From NCBI GenBank assembly GCA_938042065.1, contig CALISG010000022.1:3176-67175 (forward strand): 64,000 nt of DNA. Reading direction: 5' to 3'. Position 1 is the first letter of the stretch. Each line of letters starts with the position of its first letter. This DNA comes from an uncultured Candidatus Saccharibacteria bacterium. Its GTDB lineage: Bacteria; Patescibacteriota; Saccharimonadia; Saccharimonadales; Saccharimonadaceae. Positions 26,311 through 35,122 of this stretch are shown one piece after another. The position numbers and the translations under genes were made by a program. Below the pieces are notes generated by a model, which was given only the letters and a program-made list of their open reading frames with translations, did no database searches and was not told the DNA's origin.

Positions 26311-26468
26311 GTAGTTATTATAACGTAAAATCATCGTGGTGGGGTTACCAAAGACGATTCGCTTTTGATATATAATAAAAATAGGACTTAGATATGTCCT
26401 AGCTCTTGTCGGAAGTATCCCGGGGCGGGTTGTTGTACTATTATAAATACTTTTATTAGTGCAATTGC

Positions 26469-26496
26469 CTGCTCTGGGATGTGCATGCCCAGGCAG
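26469..26496 (+). promoter_or_regulatory. Leader hairpin before small membrane protein gene
   Basis: CTGC-T-CTGGG / CCCAG-GCAG makes a 9-bp stem with one bulged T and a 9-nt loop. It ends 2 nt before GAGGAGGG, the ribosome site of the ORF at 26510. A leader RNA structure is plausible; the 200-nt stretch upstream (26311-26468) otherwise shows only the leaderless xth promoter. Confidence 0.4.
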
Positions 26497-26509
26497 AGGA
26501 GGGACGGCC

Positions 26510-26722
26510 ATGTTTGAGGCGGTATTTGTTGCTATTGTGATCGGGATCGGGATCGCCATAGTAATAGTATGGTCGATAGTTGATCATGTAAGGGGCGATG
26601 ACTCCCCCTTCTTTGTGGTGGAGTCGCGTCAGGTTGTCCGCCCACCTGAGGCGGACGCCCTCTACGATGGCATCTATGATTCTTTCGTAGAAAAGGACAA
26701 TGAGGGCGACGACCGGCGATAG
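26510..26722 (+). CDS. Small single-pass membrane protein
   Basis: A 70-residue protein with an N-terminal membrane helix (MFEAVFVAIVIGIGIAIVIV, 1-24) and an acidic cytoplasmic tail ending EGDDRR. The ATG at 26510 is preceded by GGAGGG at 6 nt; the in-frame extension to 26459 has no ribosome site. Function unknown. A GC-rich hairpin follows. Confidence 0.55.
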   Translation: MFEAVFVAIVIGIGIAIVIVWSIVDHVRGDDSPFFVVESRQVVRPPEADALYDGIYDSFVEKDNEGDDRR

Positions 26723-26734
26723 CACTGCGGCGTT

Positions 26735-26774
26735 AGGCGGCGAGACACCCTTGTCTTGCTGTCTAGCGCCGCCT
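26735..26774 (+). terminator. Hairpin after the small membrane protein gene
   Basis: AGGCGGC / GCCGCCT outer stem with inner AGACA / TGTCT, about 12 bp in all, followed by TTCTCATTCT. The T tract is weak, so termination is likely but not certain. Confidence 0.5.
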
Positions 26775-26848
26775 TCTCATTCTGAAACAGTTTGTCTTAT
26801 CATCTATGAAAACGTGCAGCCTGCTGGCGGGTGTGCTAAGATTTATGT

Positions 26849-28018
26849 ATGAAGGTTCTGATAGTAAGCGAAGTATATCGGCCTGGTGTTGGAGGCGTGC
26901 AGACAGCGCTGGATACTCTGATTGCTGGTCTGAAGGAGGCTGGCGACGAGGTGACGGTGTTAACTGGCTCGCCAGACGGTTTGTTTAGCCATTTCACAGA
27001 GGTAGATGAAATAAACGGTGCGAAAGTATTGCGGTTGCCAGCGGTAAAATGGATTGCTAATCGCGACAACAACCGGGTGGCATTCTTGCCAAAAAGATTC
27101 GTGCGGCGATACTTTCGACAGAACCAGCCTGATATCATTCATCTGATGACGCCGATTTCATGGCTGCACAAAGCGGTCGTCCAGCAAGCTAGCCGGCGGC
27201 AGATTCCGATCGTCACGACTAATCACACCATGGCGCTGAATCTCGTGATGAATGCCAAAAACAAAACTATTGCCTGCTGGTTTGTCCGGATAGTCGAGGG
27301 CAAAATGTGCAAGCTAGTCAATCAAACCGCTTATATGACGGCGCCGACGCGCGCGGCATTAGCGACTACGCCAGCGATTCATATACCAACGAAAGCAGTT
27401 TCTAACGGTGTCAATGCGGTATTCTATACACCAGGTAAGGCTGACGAGAAGCTTTTGCAGCGTTTTGCGATTGATGCGTTGCGGCCGGTGGTGGCCTATG
27501 TTGGGCGGCTTGACGGCGAGAAGCGGATTGACTTGCTGATTGCCGCGATGGAACGCTTGAAAACTGATGCGCAGTTGGTGATTATTGGCAAAGGTTTAAT
27601 AGAAAAGCAACTGCGAAGTCAAGCAGCTAGTCTGGGTGATCGCTGTATTTTTACTGGTTTTGTTAGCGACGAGGAAAAGCGTGCTTTATTGCGGCGAGCA
27701 GATATACTCGCGATGGCTAGTCCTGCCGAGCTGCAATGTATTGCGGCGCTAGAAGCGCTGGCTTGCGGTACGCCAGTGGTGGTGTCTGATCAGGTTGCTC
27801 TGCCCGAGCTATTGGACGGCGGCAAGAATGGAGCCAGCTTTCATTATCCAGATGTGAGCGATCTAGCACACAAAATCGATGAACTGCTAAATGATGAGCC
27901 GCGCCGGCGCCAGATGGGCCGGGACGCTCGCCAGTGGATTATTGATAACCATACTTATGAACGCACCGTTGATCAGTACCGCGAACTGTATGCCGAAATC
28001 GTTAAAACTTACTCGTAG
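26849..28018 (+). CDS. GT4-family glycosyltransferase
   Basis: A 389-residue GT-B enzyme: N-terminal GG-Q motif (PGVGGVQTALDTLIAGL), HVGRLDGEKRID-type nucleotide-sugar site (VAYVGRLDGEKRIDLLI), and the E-x7-E pair in AELQCIAALEALACGTPVV. Typical of diacylglycerol or polyprenyl glycosyl transfer at the inner face of the membrane; the donor and acceptor are not known. TAAGAT ends 6 nt before the ATG, so the mRNA is leaderless. Confidence 0.85.
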   Translation: MKVLIVSEVYRPGVGGVQTALDTLIAGLKEAGDEVTVLTGSPDGLFSHFTEVDEINGAKVLRLPAVKWIANRDNNRVAFLPKRFVRRYFRQNQPDIIHLMTPISWLHKAVVQQASRRQIPIVTTNHTMALNLVMNAKNKTIACWFVRIVEGKMCKLVNQTAYMTAPTRAALATTPAIHIPTKAVSNGVNAVFYTPGKADEKLLQRFAIDALRPVVAYVGRLDGEKRIDLLIAAMERLKTDAQLVIIGKGLIEKQLRSQAASLGDRCIFTGFVSDEEKRALLRRADILAMASPAELQCIAALEALACGTPVVVSDQVALPELLDGGKNGASFHYPDVSDLAHKIDELLNDEPRRRQMGRDARQWIIDNHTYERTVDQYRELYAEIVKTYS

Positions 28019-28061
28019 GCTTGTAATGTAAATTGTGGATAGAATAGATAGTTAGACGAGC

Positions 28062-28796
28062 TTATTTTGTTGTCTTTTTCTGTTTGCCGCCCATTTCGTA
28101 TTCGTAAATGCGCTTCGTGACGCGCAGTCCGTGCGTGTAGCGGTAGAGTTCGCCGTATATTCCTTTGAATACTTGACGCAGCGAATTATTCTGATAGCGG
28201 CGGTCTAAGGTACGGTAGGTTATCTTGATGATGCCAGTTTTGTATTTCGCTCGTTTTGCCTTGAGTATGAAATCATAATCCTCCATGATGTAAAGGGATG
28301 TGTCAAAGCCATTTAATGCATCAAAAACTTCGCGCGTGGCATACAAGCAGCCAAAGCCGATCGGCCACGGCGTGTGCTGCATTAGGCGCGCATAGGCATT
28401 CATTAAGTAGGCTCCAGCTCGAATACCGAATTTGTTTGACTGCATCCTCTGAATGAAGCTGCCTGCCTGGAGGCGTTTTTTGTTGATTTGCTTTTCGAAT
28501 TTTTGCAAAAAATATTCTGGGAAAATTAAATCGGCGTCAGCGAAGATGATCATATCGCCTGTTGCCTTGCTGGCGCCATGGTTGCGAGCGTGTGCGGGAC
28601 CTTTTTGCGTCGTGGCGGTAGTTTTTAGCGGCAATTTTTTGGCGTATGTTTTGGCTCGAGCTATGGTGTCGTCGGTGCAATTCGAGTCTACTACGATCAC
28701 TTCGTCTGCTGGACGCGTTTGTCGGACTAGCGAGTCCAAGAGATTCTCGACGACGCCAGCCTCGTTCTTGCAAGGAATAATAATGCTAATTTTCAT
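28062..28796 (-). CDS. GT2-family glycosyltransferase
   Basis: A 244-residue GT-A enzyme: MKISIIIPCKNEAGVVENLL, DEVIVVDSNCTDDT, then FADADLIFP (DXD-type metal site) and LYIMEDYDFILKAKR (ED motif of the acceptor side). No membrane helix. The start at 28796 is set by TATACT 6 nt upstream; that -10 box overlaps the -10 box of the divergent hydrolase gene. Confidence 0.85.
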   Translation of the reverse strand: MKISIIIPCKNEAGVVENLLDSLVRQTRPADEVIVVDSNCTDDTIARAKTYAKKLPLKTTATTQKGPAHARNHGASKATGDMIIFADADLIFPEYFLQKFEKQINKKRLQAGSFIQRMQSNKFGIRAGAYLMNAYARLMQHTPWPIGFGCLYATREVFDALNGFDTSLYIMEDYDFILKAKRAKYKTGIIKITYRTLDRRYQNNSLRQVFKGIYGELYRYTHGLRVTKRIYEYEMGGKQKKTTK

Positions 28797-28802
28797 AAAA
28801 CT

Positions 28803-28810
28803 AGTATAAT
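28803..28810. promoter_or_regulatory. Overlapping divergent -10 boxes
   Basis: AGTATAAT: read forward, TATAAT (28805-28810) is 6 nt before GTG 28817; read in reverse, TATACT (28803-28808) is 6 nt before ATG 28796. The two leaderless genes share four bases of -10 box and their start codons are only 20 bp apart. Confidence 0.75.
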
Positions 28811-28816
28811 GGTATT

Positions 28817-29647
28817 GTGTCCGAAATTCCAACTTTGAGAGAATTATACGATGAATTAGGCTGCCGGGACCAGACGGTCGACGGCGTTTGCTGGCTTGAG
28901 TGTAATACTAGCGCCGATAAAACTGCGATTCTGTTCCACGGCGTGACTGGCGGCAAAATAGACATGATGCCGCTAGCCAAGCGGTACGTTAATTTTGGCT
29001 ATGCCGTGTACGCGATAGATTTACCGGGGCATGGCGGCTCGGTGCGCCCGTCCCTGGAAAGCTACGAAGATCTGGGCGATTGGTTTACTAAAGTTCTGGC
29101 ACAAATCGGCCGAACGCCAGATTTGATTGTCAGTAATTCGTTTTCGTCATCGATAATTTATCATGCGCTGCGCACTGGCAGAGTTCCGTCGGCGGCGAAG
29201 ATTGTTATGGCTTGCCCGACGCCAGACACTACTCATCTTGCAAATATGTTGCAAAGGTTGTCTAATAATTTTCCTGAAAAGCCTGGTTGGTACATCTACA
29301 ACAGCAAGCCTATCCAAAATATTCGCACTGTGCTTGCGTTGAAAACCCGCCGGCAGGAAGCTTGGCAGTGGCTGCGTGAGTCAGAGAGCTACAAGAAGGA
29401 TTATTTGACTTTGCGTGATTCTGAAATTTTGACTACTATGCTGTACGAGCAAAATCCTTTCGTCGAAGGTGTGCCGCTTGATAGCCAGCGGCGCGTAACG
29501 GTGATTCTGGGCGGTAAAGACAATATCATTACTTCGAAAACACCTGAAATTATCCGCCAGTTATTGCCTGAAACGCAGATTATCAGCGCCCCGTCAGCTG
29601 GCCATATTTTGCAGTTCGAAGCAGTTGAATCCTATCCGGATAGCTAA
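28817..29647 (+). CDS. Alpha/beta hydrolase
   Basis: A 276-residue hydrolase: oxyanion strand LFHGVTGG, VYAIDLPGHGGS, nucleophile elbow VSNSFSSS (variant of G-x-S-x-G with Ser flanked by Asn and Phe), acid region LGGKDNI and catalytic His in SAGHIL. Substrate unknown; between two glycosyltransferases it may act on a glycolipid or carrier. GTG start immediately after a 6-nt spacer from TATAAT, so a leaderless GTG mRNA. Confidence 0.8.
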   Translation: MSEIPTLRELYDELGCRDQTVDGVCWLECNTSADKTAILFHGVTGGKIDMMPLAKRYVNFGYAVYAIDLPGHGGSVRPSLESYEDLGDWFTKVLAQIGRTPDLIVSNSFSSSIIYHALRTGRVPSAAKIVMACPTPDTTHLANMLQRLSNNFPEKPGWYIYNSKPIQNIRTVLALKTRRQEAWQWLRESESYKKDYLTLRDSEILTTMLYEQNPFVEGVPLDSQRRVTVILGGKDNIITSKTPEIIRQLLPETQIISAPSAGHILQFEAVESYPDS

Positions 29648-29707
29648 AGAGCTGTGCTCTACCTACTTGTCTCTGGGGTTGGCGCGTGTGGTATAATAAG
29701 GAGAGTT

Positions 29708-30973
29708 ATGAGAATCGCTTTCTTTATTGACGATTATTTGCCGTCGGTGCATGGCGTGGCGACGTCGACTTTGAACTATAAGCAGGCTTTGGAGTCGCTT
29801 GGGCATGAGGTTTTCGTGGTAGCGCCAAAATGCGAAGGCTACGAGGACCACGACGATCACGTCATTCGCTTGCCATCAGCCAAGAATTATGTTTTTGATA
29901 AGCGTGAAATGGCGGTTATTTACCCTGGCCTAGCCAGGAAGCTTGATGAATACCAGTTTGATATCGTGCATAGCCAAATGCAATTTTATATGGGCGTACT
30001 GGCACACAGCGTGGCTAAGCGGCAGAATGTACCGCATGTGACGACTATTCACACACTTTATGTTGAATTAGTTAATGATTATCCGTTTATGGTGACTTCC
30101 GGCTTGATTGCGGCGACAGCGGCGTTTCCGGTAGTGTTGCGAACAAGGCCGATTTTGCCGAAAGCCTCGCGCGAGCAGTTGCGCTCAATGAGCAAAAGCA
30201 CTATCAAAGATATCATGTCGCGCCAGGGCTGGCGGCTGATGGCGGCGTTTGCTAATAAGTGTGATGCTTGCATTGCGCCGTCGAAACACCTCGAGCGGAT
30301 GCTGATCGAAGATGGCGGCTTGACGGTGCCATGCTACGTTTTCCCGAACGGTATTGACACCAAGCGCTATAAGAAAGCGTCGGCGGCTGATTCGCCGATT
30401 GAAAAGCGTCCTGGTGAGAAGTTTATCATTTCAGTGGCGCGGCTGAGTCCAGAGAAGCGCCAGCGAACTTTGATTGAGGCCATGCCGCACATTCGCAGCA
30501 AAAAAGTTAAACTAGTTTTAGTCGGCGGCGGTCCGTACGAGGAGGAATTGCGACAGCGCGTTGAGGAGTTGGGCGTCGGCGATCGAGTAATTTTCGCTGG
30601 TATGCGTTCGGGCGACGAGGTAGCGGCGATGCTCAAGCAGGCTGATGTATTCTCGCTGGCGTCGTATCATTTTGATAACCAGCCAATGACTTTCCTAGAG
30701 GCGGCGGCTAGCGGTTTGCCGATTGTTTACTGCGACGAACGGATGACCGAGGCTTTGACCGAACGCAACGCTGTCTTGACTGATGGTATTGAAGGCAAAG
30801 ATTTCGCAAAAGTATTTAATGATTTGTTTGCGTACCCAGAGAAAATCGAGGAGTTGTCGCGCGGCGCGTTGAGCGTTGCCAAGAAGTTTGATTCGACGGC
30901 GATGGCCAAAAAGATGGTTGAGCTGTATGAAAGTTTGGTTTCGTCCCATCAAGCGCTGGAAGAGGAGCAGTAG
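29708..30973 (+). CDS. GT4-family glycosyltransferase
   Basis: A 421-residue GT-B enzyme similar in layout to bacterial 1,2-diacylglycerol 3-glucosyltransferases: FFIDDYLPSVHGVATSTLNY, HSQMQFYMGVLAHSVAK, PNGIDTKRY, SVARLSPEKRQRTLI and NQPMTFLEAAASGLPIV. A hydrophobic stretch near 115-145 may touch the membrane. The start at 29708 has both TATAAT 10 nt upstream and AAGGAG in that interval. Likely role: glycolipid synthesis (inference). Confidence 0.85.
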   Translation: MRIAFFIDDYLPSVHGVATSTLNYKQALESLGHEVFVVAPKCEGYEDHDDHVIRLPSAKNYVFDKREMAVIYPGLARKLDEYQFDIVHSQMQFYMGVLAHSVAKRQNVPHVTTIHTLYVELVNDYPFMVTSGLIAATAAFPVVLRTRPILPKASREQLRSMSKSTIKDIMSRQGWRLMAAFANKCDACIAPSKHLERMLIEDGGLTVPCYVFPNGIDTKRYKKASAADSPIEKRPGEKFIISVARLSPEKRQRTLIEAMPHIRSKKVKLVLVGGGPYEEELRQRVEELGVGDRVIFAGMRSGDEVAAMLKQADVFSLASYHFDNQPMTFLEAAASGLPIVYCDERMTEALTERNAVLTDGIEGKDFAKVFNDLFAYPEKIEELSRGALSVAKKFDSTAMAKKMVELYESLVSSHQALEEEQ

Positions 30974-31009
30974 CAGTTCAGGGTGCGAGATTCGGTGTAT
31001 TCGGCGCAG

Positions 31010-31495
31010 CTAAAATTTGCGCAAAATGCGGCTGTGTTCGCGTTCTAGGTCGCGCTGCTTGATGGTTTGGCGTTTGTCGTAGCGTTTTTTACCCTTGCCT
31101 AGAGCAATGACTAATTTGATATAGCGTCCGCTAGTAAGCAGTTTGGTTGGAACGATAGTGAAGCCTTCTTTTTTGCGAGCAGCTAATTGATCGATTTGGC
31201 GCCGGCTGGCCAGCAGTTTGCGCGGACTAGTATTGACAGTGTGCGCATTTGGCGTGCCGCGTTCGTTCTGCCGCAAGCTAAAACTGGCGTTGTTAAGCCA
31301 CAGCTCGCCGCCGCGAATAGTGACGTAAGCGCCTTTGAGCTGGACGTGGCCTTCTCTGGCTGCTCGCACTTCGAGTCCGGTTAAACTTAGGCCTGCTACG
31401 ATTTCATCGCCAAGTTCATAATCAAACCGCGCTCGGCGATTAACGATCGTTTGCATAGCTAGCTTTTTTGTCTTAGCGCTAGATTTCTTAGACAT
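31010..31495 (-). CDS. smpB: SsrA-binding protein SmpB
   Basis: A 161-residue protein with the SmpB pattern: NRRARFDYELGDEIVAGLSLTGLEVRAAREGHVQLKGAYV (OB core), LWLNNASFS, and the basic C-terminal tail KRQTIKQRDLEREHSRILRKF. It brings tmRNA to stalled ribosomes for trans-translation, important where leaderless and truncated mRNAs occur. tmRNA itself is not in the window. TATAAT ends 6 nt before the ATG. Confidence 0.97.
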   Translation of the reverse strand: MSKKSSAKTKKLAMQTIVNRRARFDYELGDEIVAGLSLTGLEVRAAREGHVQLKGAYVTIRGGELWLNNASFSLRQNERGTPNAHTVNTSPRKLLASRRQIDQLAARKKEGFTIVPTKLLTSGRYIKLVIALGKGKKRYDKRQTIKQRDLEREHSRILRKF

Positions 31496-31589
31496 ATGTT
31501 AATTATAACAGGTTTAAGACTTATATTATACAACATTTATGATTAAAATACAATAGTGCTCGGGGTTGCTCTCTGTTACAATAGAATGA

Positions 31590-33320
31590 ATGATAGCTGA
31601 TGTTCACATTACTGACAAAAGTTTTGGCGACAAGCAGTTGATGAGCGACGTTAAATTCAGCGTCAACGACGGCGAGAAAGTCGGGCTGATTGGCCGCAAC
31701 GGCGTTGGCAAATCGACGCTATTTGGCATGTTGGCGGGAGTGGATAGCGACTATAGAGGGTCGGTTGTTTTCCGGCGCGGCAGCACGATTGTAGCGACGG
31801 CGCAGGAACACCATAGTTTGGGTGATATTACAGTCCTGGAATATATCCTGCGCGGGCTGCCGGAATACGCGCGGCTGCGGCACATTTTGACGACTTATCC
31901 GGCGGCGATGGGTAGCGATATGCGCAAGATCGAGGAGTACAGCCAGGCGTTGGAGCGCTTTGGACAGAAAGATTTTTATCGCGTTGAAGAACTGGTGGCT
32001 GAGGAGTTGAAAAATTTCCAGATGGAAGGTTTTGGCGAGCACCAATTGGCGACTTTGAGCGGCGGGCAGAAACGCTTGGTCGAAGTTGTGAAAATCATGC
32101 ATGCGCAAGCGGATCTAGCATTGATTGACGAGCCGACTAATCATATGGATTATATTGCCAAGAAGCAGTTTATTGATTGGATGAAAAGCACCCGCCAAGC
32201 GATGTTGATCATCACTCATGACCGCGATGTACTGGCAGAGGTTGATCGAATTGTTGAGCTGCGCGATGGCGCATCAGTGAGTTATCGCGGTAATTATGAT
32301 GATTATTTGCGCCAAAATGCCTCAGCGACAGGCAATGCTATGCAGGATTATGAACAAACCGAACGGCGGATTGCTAATTTGCGCGACAAAGTTCTGCAAT
32401 TTCGCCGCCTGAAAGAAAAAGCCCGCGATCCTGGCACGATCGCACAATTCAAGCGGCGTGAGAACCAAGCGGCGGCCGAGCTAGAGAAACTGGAGAAAAT
32501 CGACAAGCCGACTTTTTGGATTGACAGAGAGAATGTGGCGCAATTGGATTATAAAGTAGCTGACCGCTATCAAAAATTTAAATCTCGCAATATTCGTTTG
32601 AATATGCGAGACGGCGCTATGCGTTCGCAGCGCAAGCTTGTCGAGGCTCGCGATTTGGCGCTAGGCTTCGACAAGCGGATTTTGTTCGAGGGTGTTAACA
32701 TCGATTTGCGCGAAGGCGAAGCTATCGAGCTGCGCGGCCGCAATGGCGCTGGCAAGACGACGCTGATTCGGGCGTTGATGGCAAATGCGTCCTCTAGCGA
32801 TGCTTCCTCTGGCCGGCTTCGTAAAACGGCTCAAGTCACGCCCCAGCTAGCTCAGGCTTTGATTGAGGATACTGTTCAATCTGTCCCAATTGTTTATGCT
32901 GGTTCTCTCTATCTCGATCCGCATATTCGCGTTGGTATTTACGAGCAAGAGATAGCGGCGACTTATCTGAACTTGCCGCTGGCGCGAGCGATTGAGCAGA
33001 TGTATCTCGATCGCGGGCTGAAAATTAATGACACCAAAATCCGCCAGCTGATGGGCGATTACCTTTTTGTTGAGAGCGATGGCGCGGTGCCCTTGGCTAA
33101 CTTGAGCGGCGGGCAAAAAGCTCGGTTTCAGCTCATTAGTATGCTAGCGAACGAGCCGCAACTGCTGATTTTGGACGAGCCGACCAATCACCTGGATTTG
33201 CCTTCAATCGAGGAGCTGGAAGCGGCGCTCGAGCGCTACGCTGGCGCAATTTTGTATGTCAGCCACGACGATTATTTTCGGCGCAAAATCGGCGGTTCGG
33301 TTGTTCAGATTGGCAGCTAA
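31590..33320 (+). CDS. ABC-F family ATPase
   Basis: A 576-residue soluble protein with two ABC domains and no membrane segments: Walker A GRNGVGKST and GRNGAGKTT, signatures LSGGQKRLVEV and LSGGQKARFQL, Walker B LALIDEPTNHMD and LLILDEPTNHLD. A basic linker (about 245-300) joins them. ABC-F proteins act on ribosomes (EttA/Uup/Vga types); subtype not determinable. TACAAT ends 7 nt before the ATG. Confidence 0.9.
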   Translation: MIADVHITDKSFGDKQLMSDVKFSVNDGEKVGLIGRNGVGKSTLFGMLAGVDSDYRGSVVFRRGSTIVATAQEHHSLGDITVLEYILRGLPEYARLRHILTTYPAAMGSDMRKIEEYSQALERFGQKDFYRVEELVAEELKNFQMEGFGEHQLATLSGGQKRLVEVVKIMHAQADLALIDEPTNHMDYIAKKQFIDWMKSTRQAMLIITHDRDVLAEVDRIVELRDGASVSYRGNYDDYLRQNASATGNAMQDYEQTERRIANLRDKVLQFRRLKEKARDPGTIAQFKRRENQAAAELEKLEKIDKPTFWIDRENVAQLDYKVADRYQKFKSRNIRLNMRDGAMRSQRKLVEARDLALGFDKRILFEGVNIDLREGEAIELRGRNGAGKTTLIRALMANASSSDASSGRLRKTAQVTPQLAQALIEDTVQSVPIVYAGSLYLDPHIRVGIYEQEIAATYLNLPLARAIEQMYLDRGLKINDTKIRQLMGDYLFVESDGAVPLANLSGGQKARFQLISMLANEPQLLILDEPTNHLDLPSIEELEAALERYAGAILYVSHDDYFRRKIGGSVVQIGS

Positions 33321-33392
33321 CGGACTGCTTTTCCTGAACGCGCTCTTGTTGTGGTACGGCACGTATCAGGGCTAGAATGTATTTACGTAAAA

Positions 33393-34166
33393 TTAATTTG
33401 AATAATCGCCGCCCGTAACATTGAAGTACTCTTCGAGAGTTTTAATCTCGCGCTTTTTCATGTCTTGAGCAGTTTCGCGGCCAACGTAACGCCAGTGCCA
33501 AGACTCGACGACATAGCCGGTGATATTTTTGGCGTTGTCAGGATAGCGCTGGATGAAACCGTACTCGGCGGCGTGCTCGGCCAGCCACTTGTATGTTGGC
33601 GTAGTGGCGAAGCACTGCAGGACGCAATTATCCGCCTTGAGGTCGACAGCTAAGCCAGTTTGATGTTCACTGCAGCCTGGCCGGGCGCTAGACGAGTCGG
33701 CTTCTTTCTGATTGCTATGTTTGACCCAATAGTCATAAGTTTCGACTTGGTCGTTGTAAGATCGGTAGCCGCTAGTCGAGGCTAACGGCATTTTTGCTTG
33801 CGTGGCGGCGGCTTTCATGGCGTTATATTGGGTGGCGGCCTCTTTGCGCAAGGATATCCCCTTTTCGATAGGCGCCAAATCATTCGGCTGCCAAGTTTTT
33901 GGCTCGAAGCAGTGCTTTTTGTTAATAACAATGATCGTGCTGTTGTAGTCTTTTAAGACTTTCTTGCGGAGGGCGGCTTTTTCGGCCCAAGCTTTTTGCT
34001 GGGCGGCAGCGAGCTTGTCGGCGGTTTCCTGCTCTTTGGCCCTGATGTCTTTAGCGGTTTTGTAATAATCTAGCCCAGTGAAGGTAGCTAGACCTAATGT
34101 CGCTGAAAAAGCTAGCGTAATCACAAGCACGCTAAACTTATGCTTATTCAAAAATTCACCCTTCAT
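33393..34166 (-). CDS. VanY-like D-alanyl-D-alanine carboxypeptidase
   Basis: A 257-residue membrane-anchored enzyme of peptidase M15B: membrane helix about 12-32, SGYRSYNDQVETYDYW, zinc ligands in CSEHQTGLAVDL (His, Asp) and ESWHWRYVG (Glu, His). It trims the terminal D-Ala of wall stem peptides outside the cell. Together with the VanX-like dipeptidase at 711 it suggests wall turnover or scavenging; no resistance cluster is present. Confidence 0.9.
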   Translation of the reverse strand: MKGEFLNKHKFSVLVITLAFSATLGLATFTGLDYYKTAKDIRAKEQETADKLAAAQQKAWAEKAALRKKVLKDYNSTIIVINKKHCFEPKTWQPNDLAPIEKGISLRKEAATQYNAMKAAATQAKMPLASTSGYRSYNDQVETYDYWVKHSNQKEADSSSARPGCSEHQTGLAVDLKADNCVLQCFATTPTYKWLAEHAAEYGFIQRYPDNAKNITGYVVESWHWRYVGRETAQDMKKREIKTLEEYFNVTGGDYSN

Positions 34167-34350
34167 AATTTATAATTCTATTCTACCACAACTAAGCGCC
34201 AGCGGTATAGAAATCTTTGCAAGTTGATTAGTTAAAGTTGCGACAATGGTCGAGTAATATCAATTGACTCTAATGGGTAAAGTTTGATATCAGTAGCCGA
34301 TAGGAGACGCTGCGTAAAGTACTTTGAAGTACGTGAATTGTTGTGCGATA
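34167..34350. other. Intergenic stretch without recognised features
   Basis: About 180 bases between the VanY-like gene and the next membrane protein gene. A short palindrome GTACTTTGAAGTAC occurs near 34318-34331; I see no gene, terminator with T run, or RNA gene. Confidence 0.4.
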
Positions 34351-34797
34351 TCATTCAGCTTGAGTAGTATCAATGATGTTGCGTTTATATTTTCCTATAG
34401 CCACACCGCCGCCAGCAAAAGCTAAAGCGACAAGCGTATATACAACTTTGGTGATAAACATAACGTCATAGTAATTGCGCAGCGCAAAATACCATCCTAG
34501 TCCAGCAAGAATGAGGATTATTCCCGTCGTGCGCCATGAGTGAGACTTAATGCCGAATGAAATCAAGTAGGACCCCAGCCCAAAAAGTACAAGAAACAAA
34601 ACGGTATTTATTGCGCAGACAGGTATGTCAAGATACATATCGGATGCTTTAAGACCAATCTGGATATTATATATGGGAAATTCTTGAACAACCGCCGGGT
34701 CTTGCTTAACTGGAGTCAGCAGCCAGCCTAAGAAACCAGATTGATGAATAATATTCCAGCCTGCCTCATGTGCCAAGAAACGAAAACAATCGTACAT
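34351..34797 (-). CDS. Small multi-pass membrane protein
   Basis: A 148-residue protein with three membrane helices: about 61-82 (PVCAINTVLFLVLFGLGSYLIS), 91-107 (GIILILAGLGWYFALR) and 115-135 (VVYTLVALAFAGGGVAIG). No family recognised. TACAAT and TAGAAT lie just upstream of the ATG, in line with a near-leaderless start. Confidence 0.5.
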   Translation of the reverse strand: MYDCFRFLAHEAGWNIIHQSGFLGWLLTPVKQDPAVVQEFPIYNIQIGLKASDMYLDIPVCAINTVLFLVLFGLGSYLISFGIKSHSWRTTGIILILAGLGWYFALRNYYDVMFITKVVYTLVALAFAGGGVAIGKYKRNIIDTTQAE

Positions 34798-34946
34798 TGT
34801 ATTCTAATTGTAGCATAGATCAATACCTCGCCGGTAGGGGTCGCTAAGTCGCATCAGGCACAAGACCCGACCCCACGACCCCGCCCGCACACAACCGAAC
34901 ATGCCCGAACAAGCCCAAAACACCCCCAAAACCCTCAAAATCAAAC

Positions 34947-34966
34947 AAAAACCCGCGCCACGGGTT
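34947..34966 (-). terminator. Terminator after tRNA-Pro
   Basis: Minus strand AACCCG-TGGCG-CGGGTT followed by TTT; 32 nt past the tRNA end. Confidence 0.6.
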
Positions 34967-34997
34967 CACCATGACACGGGTTTGAGTACGGGCTCAA

Positions 34998-35074
34998 TGG
35001 TCGGGGTGACTGGATTTGAACCAGCGACCTCACCGTCCCGAACGGTGCGCGCTACCAAGCTGCGCCACACCCCG
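34998..35074 (-). tRNA. tRNA-Pro(CGG)
   Basis: Acceptor CGGGGTG/CACCCCG, anticodon stem CACCG/CGGTG with loop TTCGGGA (anticodon CGG), T-arm CTGGTTCAAATCCAG, encoded CCA. Reads CCG. Confidence 0.95.
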
Positions 35075-35122
35075 ACACTTAGCCTATTATATCCTAGGCG
35101 CCGGAGTGTGTAAACTATTTAG

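Noticed and set aside
711..34166. Vancomycin-resistance cluster
   Set aside because: The VanX-like and VanY-like genes are 32 kb apart and no vanH, vanA/B ligase or vanRS pair is beside them.
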